From positions 1 through 55,566 of the forward strand of contig DASRBN010000043.1 of NCBI GenBank assembly GCA_035653615.1: 55,566 nucleotides of DNA, in the 5' to 3' direction. Position 1 is the first letter of the stretch; every line of letters starts with the position of its first letter. This document shows positions 43,649-52,908 of this stretch, piece after piece. The notes under the pieces were generated by a model. That model was not told the DNA's origin, did not search any database, and saw nothing but the letters and a program-made list of their open reading frames with translations. This stretch comes from Ktedonobacteraceae bacterium. Its GTDB lineage: Bacteria > Chloroflexota > Ktedonobacteria > Ktedonobacterales > Ktedonobacteraceae. The position numbers were made by a program, and so were the translations under genes.

Positions 43649-44839
43649 TTACGTCTGAGATTTTAATTGTGCAGTGCTTGCCTCTAGCGCCTGAGACAGC
43701 TCAGGACGGTGTGCCAAAAACGCCTCCACCTCTGGCGCATACTGCTGGGCCAGATGACGCGCCAGATCGAGCGCGTACTCCATCGCCGCAGGTCGATGAA
43801 GGGCATCACCTAGTTGCTCAGACCCAAGCACTTCCGCAGTAGCGGGGACCTCCTCGCGTAAGTGCTTCAGACCCCGGAATATGGGTAACCATACCTGCTG
43901 CCACTGACGTGCGAGTACAAGGAGTGCGTCCATCCCATCACCCAGCCCCCACATACGGAACATCCTCCAGAATAGAAGCATCATGGCCTGATCCGGTGGT
44001 CTCATTTCCCGAATCAGATTTGCGAACACGGAAAGTCCAAGCGCTCCCCGCCCAAGCAGCTCATCCAGACTAGCGCTGCAGCTTTCCAGGAAAGCAAGAA
44101 AACTGCGGACTTCATCGCGTGCGCCCATCAGATCAGTATCTTGCGCCATCGCGAGATGTTCTCCAGGAGGGTGTTCGCCGAGGAGAACGCTACACATTTT
44201 GAAGGCTTCACTGATATCCTCGCCGGCCAGCCAGGGTTTTGCGCCCCCGACCCGCTCGGTACGAGCGCGCCGAAGGCCGAAGCCGTTCTCTACAATAGTC
44301 CGCTCGCGACTGTCCGTCCCGGTCTCAGGGTCGATCGCGTACCCCTCGAATGTGCCCGTCGCTATGCGGAACAGAACGCCGATGAACGTGGGGAAATTCC
44401 TTCTTCCCACCCGTTTTCGCGCCCGGGCCAGCGTCTTCGTGAGTTTACGATCAAAGAGAGCAGTCAGCAGTTCAGGATGCTCTTGCAGCTCCTGGAGGTG
44501 TTCGATCCCTTGTCGCCACGAGGCTGTGGCCTCTTCCAGAAATTGCCAGGCATAGCGCATGGGTACATCATAGCCGACCCACCACAAGCGCCAGGCGACA
44601 AAGGGAAGTCGCTTTTCCGAATGGTGAATCTCACACAACGCGAGGAGTTGGTCCGCCGTTCCATGAGGATAAATTGATACCATTCCTCGTCCACGCCCGC
44701 GCGAGTGCCGCTCGGGACGCGGAAGGAGGCCCGCTCGATGCCAGCGGGCCAGTTCTGGCCTTGTGACTGTGAAGCCATGCGCCTGCATGCTCGTCATTAA
44801 GGCCTCGGCAGTCTCACCATGGATCGTCAGTTCACTCAT
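43649..44839 (-). CDS. HTH-domain protein of unknown function
   Basis: A 396-residue protein. The N-terminus (about 10-60, FTVTRPELARWHRAGLLPRP) looks like a MerR-type helix-turn-helix with wing, followed by a basic patch SRGRGRG. The rest is helical and rich in Arg/Glu/Leu with no recognised family. The start is ATG 44839, because a strong promoter gives a transcript beginning at that codon; the longer frame to 44947 has no ribosome site. It may regulate the minus-strand genes, or be an effector itself. Confidence 0.65.
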   Translation of the reverse strand: MSELTIHGETAEALMTSMQAHGFTVTRPELARWHRAGLLPRPERHSRGRGRGMVSIYPHGTADQLLALCEIHHSEKRLPFVAWRLWWVGYDVPMRYAWQFLEEATASWRQGIEHLQELQEHPELLTALFDRKLTKTLARARKRVGRRNFPTFIGVLFRIATGTFEGYAIDPETGTDSRERTIVENGFGLRRARTERVGGAKPWLAGEDISEAFKMCSVLLGEHPPGEHLAMAQDTDLMGARDEVRSFLAFLESCSASLDELLGRGALGLSVFANLIREMRPPDQAMMLLFWRMFRMWGLGDGMDALLVLARQWQQVWLPIFRGLKHLREEVPATAEVLGSEQLGDALHRPAAMEYALDLARHLAQQYAPEVEAFLAHRPELSQALEASTAQLKSQT

Positions 44840-44846
44840 GCTCTCT

Positions 44847-44875
44847 ATAATACATCCTATCGCGAACATATGCAA
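44847..44875 (-). promoter_or_regulatory. Sigma-70 promoter giving a leaderless mRNA
   Basis: On the minus strand TTGCAT (44870-44875) and TATTAT (44847-44852) are spaced 17 bases apart. The start codon of the HTH protein begins seven bases after the minus-10 box, so the mRNA should have almost no leader. Confidence 0.55.
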
Positions 44876-44982
44876 GAAGTGCCAATATTGACTCTTCTGG
44901 AGGAGTATATTATGCTTGAAGAGGCATGAGCAAGGAGCTATGTCCATTTACATCCTTATATATAAGAAAGGGAAAAAGAGCT

Positions 44983-45156
44983 ATGAGTAAGAAAGATCTT
45001 GCCACCTTGGCCTCATTTATCGGCCTAGTCCTCCTCATCATGCACGCATTAACCATTGCGGAGGATGTTCAGGCGATCATCGATGATCCGAACAAGGTCA
45101 ATAAACCGGGTGAAATCCTCAAGCTGGCTGTTGATTTCACCCGCTACTTTGGCTAG
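44983..45156 (+). CDS. 57-residue single-helix membrane protein
   Basis: A 57-residue protein with one hydrophobic helix at about 9-25 (ASFIGLVLLIMHALTIA) and charged ends, MSKKDL at the front and DDPNKVNKPGEILKLAVDFT after it. The start is ATG 44983 with an A/G-rich stretch GGGAAAAAGAG before it; ATG 44926 would add a less likely lead. It is divergent from the HTH gene, 143 bases away. Small one-helix proteins in defence loci can be toxins, holin-like or partners, but nothing in the sequence decides. Confidence 0.5.
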   Translation: MSKKDLATLASFIGLVLLIMHALTIAEDVQAIIDDPNKVNKPGEILKLAVDFTRYFG

Positions 45157-45385
45157 GAAGCCACAAAGTCTTCCAGGCTTGTTCTGGTCAGCAGCATTGC
45201 TGACCATCATAGAGTGTGAGGCCTCATGTTCGCTATTCGAGGCCTCTCCTCCGCTACTCTTCCGACTTCGCGGCTTCTTGAACCGTTTTCAGGATGGGGA
45301 AATGCCGACCCCTAAACTCCGCCCTTGTTAGGCCAGGTAACGGCAAGAGTACCACCTCTTCTCTTCTAGGAAGCAGGAAGTTCAT

Positions 45386-47203
45386 CTAAATCACGCGTTC
45401 GGGATCATCGACAAAGTTGATCATGCTCTTGAGAATGTCTCGTAAGCGATTGACTGCGATATCAAACAGTCCCAGCACATGCATGTTCGGCTGCTCCTCC
45501 AAATTCTTCCAGCGGAGCAAGTAATCCTTCATACTCATCGTGGCAGTTTCATCGTGCTCCATCTTTTGAGCAAGCAAAGCAGGTAAGGAGAAGGAACCAC
45601 CACTGAGCAGCGGTTCCAGCATCTCGAGTTCTTCCGCGGTAAGGATCTGGGGAGCATGCACGTATGCCTCTGTGCCAATCGCTCCCAATACATACTGACC
45701 GGGTTTTTTGGCGAAATCGAGGACGTGGTTCCAGGTCACAGAATGCTGCGGAAAAGGCTGTAGGAGCACCAGAACTGGATAGACGTGAGCAATCGTGTCC
45801 CGCTTCAATCCTGGAAGATCTATTATGTGCTGTGCTAGCCCATCAAATGTGTGGCCTAACTGCTCTATTTTGTGCTGAAACTTGCGGCGCACCTCGTCTG
45901 GAAACGTCGTTGGATCCGCTTCTACCAGCGTCTGGACGGGCAGTGCCGTCGCTGTCATCTCGAAGAGTACCAGGCTGTTCCCGCTGACGAGTATGCCATC
46001 GCAACAGCGGGGTGGCTTTCCTCTCCTTATCGCCTGCTGCATCCGGGGCGATGCCTGAAGAATTGATGCCTCGTCAAAAAAACGCTCCGGCTGCACGGCG
46101 ACATAGACGCGGGTGAGGAGATCTGTGATGTAGTCCTGAAACAGTTCGCCGACATATTTGGTGAAGGCCGGTACACCCTTCTTCGCATCAGCCACGCGAA
46201 AAGATTCGTGCAGAAGCCAATACGCGCCGACAGACATCTTATCGTACAGGAAGGACAGGGCGATCGGAATGGCTGAGCCATTACTCAGTCGAAACAACGG
46301 GTAGAGTTGAAACGGGAGATAGCTCAAATGCTCGACCGGCTGATCGCCCCTGTCATACCAGATCGCCTGAAACTCCTCCGCATTCCGTGCAAACAATTGC
46401 TGACAACGTGTCAGGAACTGCGGATCGCGAACTTGCGTTTCGAAGAGGCGAACGCGATGTAGAAAATCATTCTGCTGGAGATCATGAACACTCGCTGCTC
46501 CAAAGAACGGTCCCTGGTAGAGAAGCGCAAAGGCCATATACTCTTCAAGCGAGATATGTGCCTGCCTCAGGAAGGCAGCATCAAGATCGCATGTGGCCTG
46601 CGCCTTCTTGCGCGAACGAGTCACGAACATATCGAAGTAGCGCGCCAGCTGATAGCGGGGTTGTCCGCTAAGAGCGATTGCCTGACGGCGTGAAGCAAGG
46701 GTAATCAGAAGCTCCTGTGGCGTGGTCGGCTGCTGCCCATAGTTGAAGAGATCATTAATACCCAGTAAGAGTTCTCCAATGAGTTCGAGTGGAGTACCCT
46801 CTGATGGACCGGGCTGTCCGTGAAGAAATGCCAAGCGAGCAGCCAGCAGAAGCTGTTCATGATGCACAATCGCATCGCCTCGGCCTGACCTAATAAGGAG
46901 TTCGATCCGTCGCGCCAGCCAGGGCACACTCAGCCGCTGGGCCAAATCAGCGTGTTGTTGGCGGATCACCTCAACCCGTGAGGGCGTATTCGTCGTAATG
47001 ATACTAATCATGCTAATAGCGATGAGAATCGATTCCGTCCGCAGCGAGGATAGAAGTTCTACGAGACGCTCGTAGGGCATAGCATTCCCGGTGACATCGC
47101 GCCAACCCAAATAGACGAGCACTCCAGAACGGCGCATGTGGACCTGGTGCTCCCAGAAACTCTCAGGGAGCCAGAGACGAGTAAGTGGGTCAATCACTGT
47201 CAA
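45386..47203 (-). CDS. 605-residue protein with a nuclease-like motif
   Basis: No family was recognised for the whole protein. The region at about 400-425 reads CCDGILVSGNSLVLFEMTA, close to the D...(D/E)xK core of PD-(D/E)xK nucleases, but the Lys is a Thr, so the site may be degenerate. The N-terminal 350 residues are helical with a Leu/Arg-rich pattern, and a late stretch (HNTF... THAQH) is also helical. It lies between the small membrane protein and the XRE-ImmA gene on the same strand as the other defence-type genes. Confidence 0.6.
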   Translation of the reverse strand: MTVIDPLTRLWLPESFWEHQVHMRRSGVLVYLGWRDVTGNAMPYERLVELLSSLRTESILIAISMISIITTNTPSRVEVIRQQHADLAQRLSVPWLARRIELLIRSGRGDAIVHHEQLLLAARLAFLHGQPGPSEGTPLELIGELLLGINDLFNYGQQPTTPQELLITLASRRQAIALSGQPRYQLARYFDMFVTRSRKKAQATCDLDAAFLRQAHISLEEYMAFALLYQGPFFGAASVHDLQQNDFLHRVRLFETQVRDPQFLTRCQQLFARNAEEFQAIWYDRGDQPVEHLSYLPFQLYPLFRLSNGSAIPIALSFLYDKMSVGAYWLLHESFRVADAKKGVPAFTKYVGELFQDYITDLLTRVYVAVQPERFFDEASILQASPRMQQAIRRGKPPRCCDGILVSGNSLVLFEMTATALPVQTLVEADPTTFPDEVRRKFQHKIEQLGHTFDGLAQHIIDLPGLKRDTIAHVYPVLVLLQPFPQHSVTWNHVLDFAKKPGQYVLGAIGTEAYVHAPQILTAEELEMLEPLLSGGSFSLPALLAQKMEHDETATMSMKDYLLRWKNLEEQPNMHVLGLFDIAVNRLRDILKSMINFVDDPERVI

Positions 47204-47407
47204 ATCCTCATTTCAATACCATCATTTTACTCAACTTAACACCCTCTATGGTTAGAGTGTTCAGCCAGCTTGTGCCGGCTAGTCAACCTCTCAAATACCG
47301 CCATAAGCTCTTTCAGCGACCAGTCACTAGAGGAGACATGCCTATTTCCATTAGTCCTTGTCGGCTCGCTTCACTGAATATCCAGGCAAATATTATGACA
47401 GAAGACT

Positions 47408-48571
47408 TCATCCAAACTCATCATCAACTGATTCTTCAGTCAGTGCTTGAAACATAATATCAACTTCTTCCCGTTTTTTGACGGTATTTCTACTATATTC
47501 CTCACGCGTGGCATAGGTGCTGAGCAGCCGCTTCACAAAAAGAGGATACAGGTCAACATCACGAGCAAACTGCTGATAGTTGATATTCGGAGTGCCTTTC
47601 CCATACACTATCTCTGCCATTTGCTGTAAGGCGCGCGGTTTTTCCACTTGCAGAGAAATGGGTTCTCTCGTCCTCCATCCGTGTTCAGTCAATTGCTTAA
47701 ACAAATATCTGTATTGGCGTTCCGTTATGATCTTGAGATCATAGGCACGCCGAATGAGCATTTGAATCGACACCCCCCAAACGGGCTTAAGCCTGGACAA
47801 GCTCGTTAAGGTCACAGGGGTTGTGATCTCTTCACGTATAGCTTGTTCGGGAAGCAAAAGCTCAGCAGCAAACCTGTACGCTTCATCTTCCATCTCGCGC
47901 GCTGTTCCCCTGACTGCTTGATGCATCACTAAATGACCAAGTTCGTGAGCCAGAGTAGATCGAAGTCGATCACCGGGTGTCTCACCTGAGAGGACAATCA
48001 GCGGTTTCTTCATCTCAAAAGCTGTTTGTGGTGAGGGGACATTCGCCCACAATGAGAAGGCATCGCAGGTAGCAAAATGCGCTGGCAATGCTAAAACAGA
48101 CGCGCCACTCTGCTCGACGGCTTTTACCAAATGAGGAATAGGGACATCGAAAGAGAGACCAAGCGCATTGCGTGTGTATTGAGCCGCTGCAACAATGTCA
48201 ACTTGTTCATCCGAGAGTTGAGGCAGCCGCATAACAACCTTGTTTCTCACTCGTTTTAATAAAGCGGTTAGCACTTCAAATTCGAGTTGACCTAATCGAT
48301 GTACCTCATCTCTATCGGCTGCTGCCATATTCACGTGTGAACGGAAGAGCAATGATCCGAGTGGAAAGTTAGGAGGATCTTCTCGCCCAAAAAAGGGCAG
48401 TGGGAACCCTAACCGTGATGCTATCGCTTCAAGCAGCGCATCTGACGGCATGAGGCGCCCGCTTTCAATCTGGGCAATCGTTGATTGCGTGATTTCAAGA
48501 GACTCGGCTAACTCGCTCTGAGTGAGTCGCATCAGCTCACGCGCCTGTCGGATGCGATACCCGTTAATCAT
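47408..48571 (-). CDS. XRE-family regulator with ImmA/IrrE metallopeptidase domain
   Basis: A 387-residue two-domain protein. The N-terminal HTH (about 5-60) has RIRQARELMRLTQSELAESL and TIAQIESGRLMPSD, typical of XRE. The peptidase domain (about 180-320) has HELGH (209-213) and a downstream Glu in EDEAYRFAAELLLP, the ImmA/IrrE zinc site. Phage ImmA and IrrE proteins cleave a partner repressor when stressed. The start ATG 48571 overlaps the stop of the upstream gene (TAATG), so the two are translationally coupled. It probably controls itself and its partner. Confidence 0.88.
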   Translation of the reverse strand: MINGYRIRQARELMRLTQSELAESLEITQSTIAQIESGRLMPSDALLEAIASRLGFPLPFFGREDPPNFPLGSLLFRSHVNMAAADRDEVHRLGQLEFEVLTALLKRVRNKVVMRLPQLSDEQVDIVAAAQYTRNALGLSFDVPIPHLVKAVEQSGASVLALPAHFATCDAFSLWANVPSPQTAFEMKKPLIVLSGETPGDRLRSTLAHELGHLVMHQAVRGTAREMEDEAYRFAAELLLPEQAIREEITTPVTLTSLSRLKPVWGVSIQMLIRRAYDLKIITERQYRYLFKQLTEHGWRTREPISLQVEKPRALQQMAEIVYGKGTPNINYQQFARDVDLYPLFVKRLLSTYATREEYSRNTVKKREEVDIMFQALTEESVDDEFG

Positions 48572-49179
48572 TATCCCTCTTCTTGAAGGTCGTCGTTGTC
48601 CTCTTCTAGAGGTTCGATGTCCAAATCACCCAATTCTTCAAAAGCGGCCTGGTAAGTCGTCGCTATATCAGCTTGTTCAGCGGGGTGAGGAATTTCTGCC
48701 CGCCATTTCATCACATTTGGTGAAAGTGGATAAACAAGTGATAAGCCCTTAAAGTCGCCAATATTGTTGGCTTTCCACAAGAGCAAAAGGCAATGCACAT
48801 CGCTAAATTCTGAGGGAAGTAACAGTTGCGGGTGCTGTCGATAAAATTGACCTAGCGCCACTGAACGCCCTGGAGAGGGCACTTCCCCATTTAACGCTTT
48901 CCGGACTCGAATGGCGTATTCCTTGAACGTTAATTGCAGGCCGGCGTTGGCGAGATTCCTCGGTTCAAACTCCGTTTTCAAGTGATGTCCATCAAGAGCG
49001 TTCTTTGCCCAATTACGAACGAGGTCGGCATGTAACCAGGGATTGTAAGGAAACTTCTGGGTTTCAAAGTAACTCTTGGCATGGTCGGTACCAGATTCGA
49101 AAACATCGTAAAATGTGGGAAAGAGGTTGGATAAGGTTGCGAGAGCCTCGCACATCGGTGGAACGTCTTTAGCCTTCAC
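48571..49179 (-). CDS. Partner protein of the XRE-ImmA regulator
   Basis: A 202-residue protein with no recognised family. It is acidic at the C-terminus (DLDIEPLEEDNDD) and has a helical body with HADLVRNWAKNALDGH and FKEYAIRVRKALNGE. It precedes the XRE-ImmA gene, sharing its stop/start. It starts at GTG 49179 after AAGGAG. Similar two-gene sets with an ImmA-type regulator are common on mobile elements, where the partner can be a toxin, a repressor target or an antitoxin; the sequence does not say which. Confidence 0.7.
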   Translation of the reverse strand: MKAKDVPPMCEALATLSNLFPTFYDVFESGTDHAKSYFETQKFPYNPWLHADLVRNWAKNALDGHHLKTEFEPRNLANAGLQLTFKEYAIRVRKALNGEVPSPGRSVALGQFYRQHPQLLLPSEFSDVHCLLLLWKANNIGDFKGLSLVYPLSPNVMKWRAEIPHPAEQADIATTYQAAFEELGDLDIEPLEEDNDDLQEEG

Positions 49180-49682
49180 TACAAATTCTCCTTAAAAGGA
49201 CGGTCAAATTCTTACTTATAAAATTATCAGAAAAATGACAAAGCTGCAAGAGAGGTAATCGGGCTAGTACATTTGTCTGTCCGCTTATGAAGAGGCGTTG
49301 AAAGGTATTCTTGTTCCTCTGCTGCCAATCCATTTTTAGGCAGACCGCCGACTTTTTAGGCAAACGGCATTATTTGGGCAAAGCCTACTGGAGCAATAAG
49401 TTCCTCCGAAAATCGCCCGAAGAGGTTACTAATACACGAAATATGCATATTTTCATCCGCTTTCAGGTCGCACCGCGACAGAGCGCTTTCGCCCATTATA
49501 AACGATCGTCCTTCGCTAGGCAAACCTCAACTTTTACCAACGGCAAGTAAGAGCGGGAAATCGCTTTTTCCCGCTGTTCTATGGTATACTTCGACCATGA
49601 GTTACGCACAAGCAAAGCCCAAATAACCCGGTGTAACTTGTAAAAATAACAGCGGGAAATATTTATCGGCCAGGAGGAACCG
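49180..49682. other. Divergent control region between the XRE operon and the integrase
   Basis: No gene is seen. Two TTTTTAGGCA direct repeats at 49333-49342 and 49353-49362 are 20 bases apart, two helical turns, in the XRE operon promoter region. Three copies of AGCGGGAAA/TTTCCCGCT lie at 49552-49560, 49567-49575 and 49651-49659, the first two in a hairpin. TATACT at 49585-49590 is a minus-10 for the integrase. Confidence 0.5.
49552..49659. promoter_or_regulatory. AGCGGGAAA repeats around the integrase promoter
   Basis: The first pair (49552-49560 and 49567-49575) forms a 9-bp hairpin. A 12-bp inverted match links 49567-49578 (TTTCCCGCTGTT) and 49648-49659 (AACAGCGGGAAA), bracketing the likely minus-10 TATACT. 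This is the form of an operator or recombinase arm site. Confidence 0.5.
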
Positions 49683-50693
49683 ATGCAACGGCGCATGACT
49701 TCGCCGAAAGCTGAGCGGAAGGAATGGACACCTCAACAGGTACTCGAATTATGGCGCCAGTATCTGCAAGGAAAAGATCATTCCGCTGGCACTATCAGAA
49801 AATATACTCAGGCCATCGCACACTTTTGTGCCTGGTACGAGCAAGAGGAACATGCAGCACTGACGCTCTCGGCTCTCACGCCTATTGCGCTCATTGGCTA
49901 TCGCAACGAACTGCAGCATGAACAGCATAAATCGCTCAGTACGATCAACCTTCACATCAGCGCGCTACGGGCCTGGTGCGGGTGGATGACTGAGAAGGGT
50001 TATCTGGCCGCTGATCCTGCCGCTCATGTCAAACTGGTTGGCGGAGAAGCACCGTCCTCACGGACAGGGCTGAAAAGCGCGCAGATCAATGCTCTCCTCC
50101 GTCAGGCTCAAATCTCTCACGATCCAACACGCAACTACGCGATAGTCCAGGTGTTGCTGCAGACCGGGATCCGCTTAAGCGAGTGCGCCTCATTGACCTT
50201 CGAAGATATCACCTTTAATGAACGCAGTGGCTTGCTGCGAATCCGGGCTGGCAAGGGCAATAAGGCCCGTTCGGTCCCGCTCAATGCCTCGGCGCGGGAA
50301 GCAATCGCGGCCTACGTTGCTCCACGACTTGGAGTGGAGAAACCGTCGCTCAAGGGAGTGGCCGCCAAGTGGCCTAAACCCAAATCCCTGCAATCGTTTG
50401 AGCCACTCTGGCTGAGCCAGAAAGGGGGAGCACTCACAACCTCAGCCATGGGGCAGATGATTGCAGAGCTCGTGAAAGCCGCTGGAGAGTTGGTGCCGGA
50501 AGTAACGAGCGCCCATACGCTGCGGCACACCTTTGCCCGCAGTTATTTAGCGCAGTTTCCAGGGGATGTCGTTGGATTGGCGACACTGCTCGGACATAGC
50601 TCTTTGGATACGACAAGGCTCTATAGCCAGCCGGAAGTCTCCCAGTTAGCGTCGCGGGTCGAACAGCTTAATACCAATGCCTACTCGGGATGA
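49683..50693 (+). CDS. Tyrosine recombinase, XerC/D or integrase type
   Basis: A 336-residue recombinase with all catalytic residues: Arg164 in TGIRLSE, Lys191 in AGKGNKARSV, His278 and Arg281 in HTLRHTF, His305 in LGHSS and Tyr314 in TTRLYSQ. The SAM-like core-binding domain is at about 15-115. An insertion of about 20 residues at 222-240 (SLKGVAAKWPKPKSLQ) is unusual. GGAGG precedes the ATG. It lies at the right edge of the island and is the likely mover of at least part of it. Confidence 0.92.
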   Translation: MQRRMTSPKAERKEWTPQQVLELWRQYLQGKDHSAGTIRKYTQAIAHFCAWYEQEEHAALTLSALTPIALIGYRNELQHEQHKSLSTINLHISALRAWCGWMTEKGYLAADPAAHVKLVGGEAPSSRTGLKSAQINALLRQAQISHDPTRNYAIVQVLLQTGIRLSECASLTFEDITFNERSGLLRIRAGKGNKARSVPLNASAREAIAAYVAPRLGVEKPSLKGVAAKWPKPKSLQSFEPLWLSQKGGALTTSAMGQMIAELVKAAGELVPEVTSAHTLRHTFARSYLAQFPGDVVGLATLLGHSSLDTTRLYSQPEVSQLASRVEQLNTNAYSG

Positions 50694-51107
50694 AGCATTC
50701 TGGCATCCCACTGGAATATCGAAAAGATTTTTTTGGAATAAAGCAGACTATATCGCAGCTTGATAGGATAAGTTATGACATAGCTAAAAGCCAATTCACG
50801 TTCATCTACACCTATGTTGGAATTCACATAAGGACAAAGATCATTGGAATCATTCCTCACATTTGGAGGTGGCTCTTCTACAATGCTGTCCGGGACATCT
50901 ATTTCGAACATGAAAAAAGGAACTAATTGGAACTATAAGCCCAGCAATTGCCAAGTGAGGGAAACCTAGGTTTTCAGTAGTGAATGGCTCACTATCCTCT
51001 TGACGTTTACATCACATTGCGCCAAGAGAAGACATGAAGCAGGTGCAGAAAGGCAAAGGTACTAGCCTGCTCGTGGCAGCCTAATACCTGAGAAGGGAGA
51101 AGCCGCC
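50694..51107. other. Gene-free stretch right of the integrase
   Basis: No convincing gene is seen; a 78-residue frame overlaps here but lacks a ribosome site and protein-like pattern. The region would be a candidate for the attachment site of the island, but no duplicated core was found by eye. Confidence 0.35.
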
Positions 51108-51815
51108 ATGCCACGATTTGCTGTCTACTACATTCCTCAAGCCGATGATCCCTTCTATCTATTAGGAACCCAGGTCCTTGGCTACGATGTGCGAGCCCAC
51201 CAAAACGTCATTCCGCCCTCTGAGCTAAAGGAGGTCCTGGGTCCAGGTAAGCAATCCTGGACAATGTTCTGCCGTCCCTATGGATTTCACTTGACCATTT
51301 GTGAGGCGCTCGATGTCGATTGGGCAACCATCCCTCGTGTGGAACAGGAACTGGCTGATCTACTCAAATGCTTTGATTCCAGCCATCTCTTTGTGCTTGA
51401 TCGTAGAGATGACCAGCCAGTAGGTGTCTGGGAGGAAGGGGCTAGCAAGATATTGGCGTTACTCTACGAGCCCAACATGTCTCTGCGCATGCTCCATACT
51501 CTTCTCGTAGCACGGCTGACTCTGCTTGGGACCGGCTCAGGCTTTCTGAAGCGCTACCTGACACACCCACAGAAAGAACTTCCGCTTCATCTGGTGCAAC
51601 AACTCAGATTGTTTTACAGCCCTAGGGTGTTCGAGAACTGGCATCCTCACTTCACCTTGCTCAATCCGTATGAAGGGGAAGAGGCACCTATGATAGCCTC
51701 CCGCCTCGCGCAGCTCTTCCAATCTTACAGGCGGGTCATAGTGCCAACGATTTGTCTACTCATTCAGGAGAACAATGAAGCCAATTGGCAGATCTATCAG
51801 GAGTTCCGTCGATGA
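51108..51815 (+). CDS. DUF1045-like 2H phosphoesterase
   Basis: A 235-residue protein. It has two HxT motifs of 2H phosphoesterases, HLT at residues 61-63 in PYGFHLTI and HFT near 180 in WHPHFTLL. The opening MPRFAVYYIP and the spacing match DUF1045, a group found in phosphonate operons and also elsewhere. It is predicted to cut cyclic phosphodiester bonds. No phosphonate gene lies nearby, so the role is open. GGGAGAAG precedes the ATG. It stands alone. Confidence 0.72.
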   Translation: MPRFAVYYIPQADDPFYLLGTQVLGYDVRAHQNVIPPSELKEVLGPGKQSWTMFCRPYGFHLTICEALDVDWATIPRVEQELADLLKCFDSSHLFVLDRRDDQPVGVWEEGASKILALLYEPNMSLRMLHTLLVARLTLLGTGSGFLKRYLTHPQKELPLHLVQQLRLFYSPRVFENWHPHFTLLNPYEGEEAPMIASRLAQLFQSYRRVIVPTICLLIQENNEANWQIYQEFRR

Positions 51816-51984
51816 CTTGGTCAATCCTCTGTTTCAGTGAGTCCGAGCAAACTCTGAACTCCAAGTATCTAAAGCTCCTAACTTAATTGAAAGAATTGCC
51901 GGCCTATGCTAGAATAGGTCAGAGCAGCTATTAAACGAGGCTGAAACACACGTGTCAAGAATATTTTTAAGAAGGGCTTGTTTA

Positions 51985-52908
51985 ATGAGAATATTAGTTA
52001 CTGGCGGAGCTGGTTTCATAGGATCACACATTGTTGATAGCTACATAGCAGCGGGACACAGCGTGGCTGTTGTCGATAATTTATGGGAACATGGTGGGAA
52101 AGCGTCAAATGTCAATCCTAAAGCGGATTTCTTCAAAGTAGATATTAGAGATCAGGCTGCATTAGCCAGTGTCTTTGATGAGGTAAAGCCAGAGGTGGTG
52201 AACCATCAAGCTGCGCAAATGAGTGTCTTTGTCTCAACTCAAGACCCCAAATTTGATGCTGAAGTCAATATTATAGGTCTCTTCAATGTCTTAGAGAATG
52301 CTGGCCGGGTTGGCACTCGTAAAATCATTTTTGCCTCAACGGGTGCCGTTTACGGTAGCCCAGATCATTTTCCTATCACGGAGAAGTCGGAGTTATGGCC
52401 GGAATCTCCGTATGGAATTAGCAAAATGGCAGGAGAACATTATTTACGTGAATGGGCACTATCTAATGGAAGGACTTATACAATATTGCGTTATGCCAAT
52501 ATATATGGTCCGCGCCAAGACCCTTATGGGGAAGCTGGAGTAATTGCTATATTCATTAATCGCTTTCTCACGCACCAGTCGATACGTATTGATTGGGATG
52601 GCAACCAACAACGAGATTTTCTTTATGTAGGAGACCTCGTTCGGATGCATCAGCTTGTACTCAATGCAGGCGATAATGAAATATTTTGTGTGGGAACAGG
52701 AGTAGGAACATCAGTTAACGAAATTTACGAGCATTTGGCAGCCATCTTGGGGTACAGGCCAGAAATTATACGAGCTCCTAAACGCCCGGGTGACTTCTAC
52801 AAGGCTTATTTTAGTTATTCTAAGGCTCAAACTGTTCTTGGATGGGAACCTCAAGTGACCCTGAGAGAAGGGTTAAAGGAAACAGTGGAGTTTTTCAGAA
52901 ATCAATAA
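51985..52908 (+). CDS. NAD-dependent epimerase/dehydratase, sugar nucleotide type
   Basis: A 307-residue extended short-chain dehydrogenase. The NAD motif is TGGAGFIG (6-13), the active site is YGISK with a preceding Ser in FASTGAVYG, and RYANIYGP is the family block. It matches UDP-glucose 4-epimerase-like enzymes in surface sugar synthesis. The start is ATG 51985 after AAGAAGGG; upstream residues MSRIFLRRACL lack support. The gene is A+T-rich against its neighbours and stands alone, which suggests transfer. Confidence 0.85.
   Translation: MRILVTGGAGFIGSHIVDSYIAAGHSVAVVDNLWEHGGKASNVNPKADFFKVDIRDQAALASVFDEVKPEVVNHQAAQMSVFVSTQDPKFDAEVNIIGLFNVLENAGRVGTRKIIFASTGAVYGSPDHFPITEKSELWPESPYGISKMAGEHYLREWALSNGRTYTILRYANIYGPRQDPYGEAGVIAIFINRFLTHQSIRIDWDGNQQRDFLYVGDLVRMHQLVLNAGDNEIFCVGTGVGTSVNEIYEHLAAILGYRPEIIRAPKRPGDFYKAYFSYSKAQTVLGWEPQVTLREGLKETVEFFRNQ

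Noticed and set aside
45157-45385. 91-residue frame after the small membrane protein
   Set aside because: It overlaps the small gene out of frame and has no start signal or motif.
49333-49362. Possible CRISPR-like array in the A+T-rich control region
   Set aside because: Only two short direct repeats with a 10-base gap; no regular spacer length and no cas genes.
49683-50693. Attachment-site search at the right of the integrase
   Set aside because: No tRNA gene and no repeated core were found by eye near the integrase or at about 29.4 kb.
50690-50926. 78-residue frame right of the integrase
   Set aside because: It has no ribosome site or family resemblance and overlaps a frame on the other strand.
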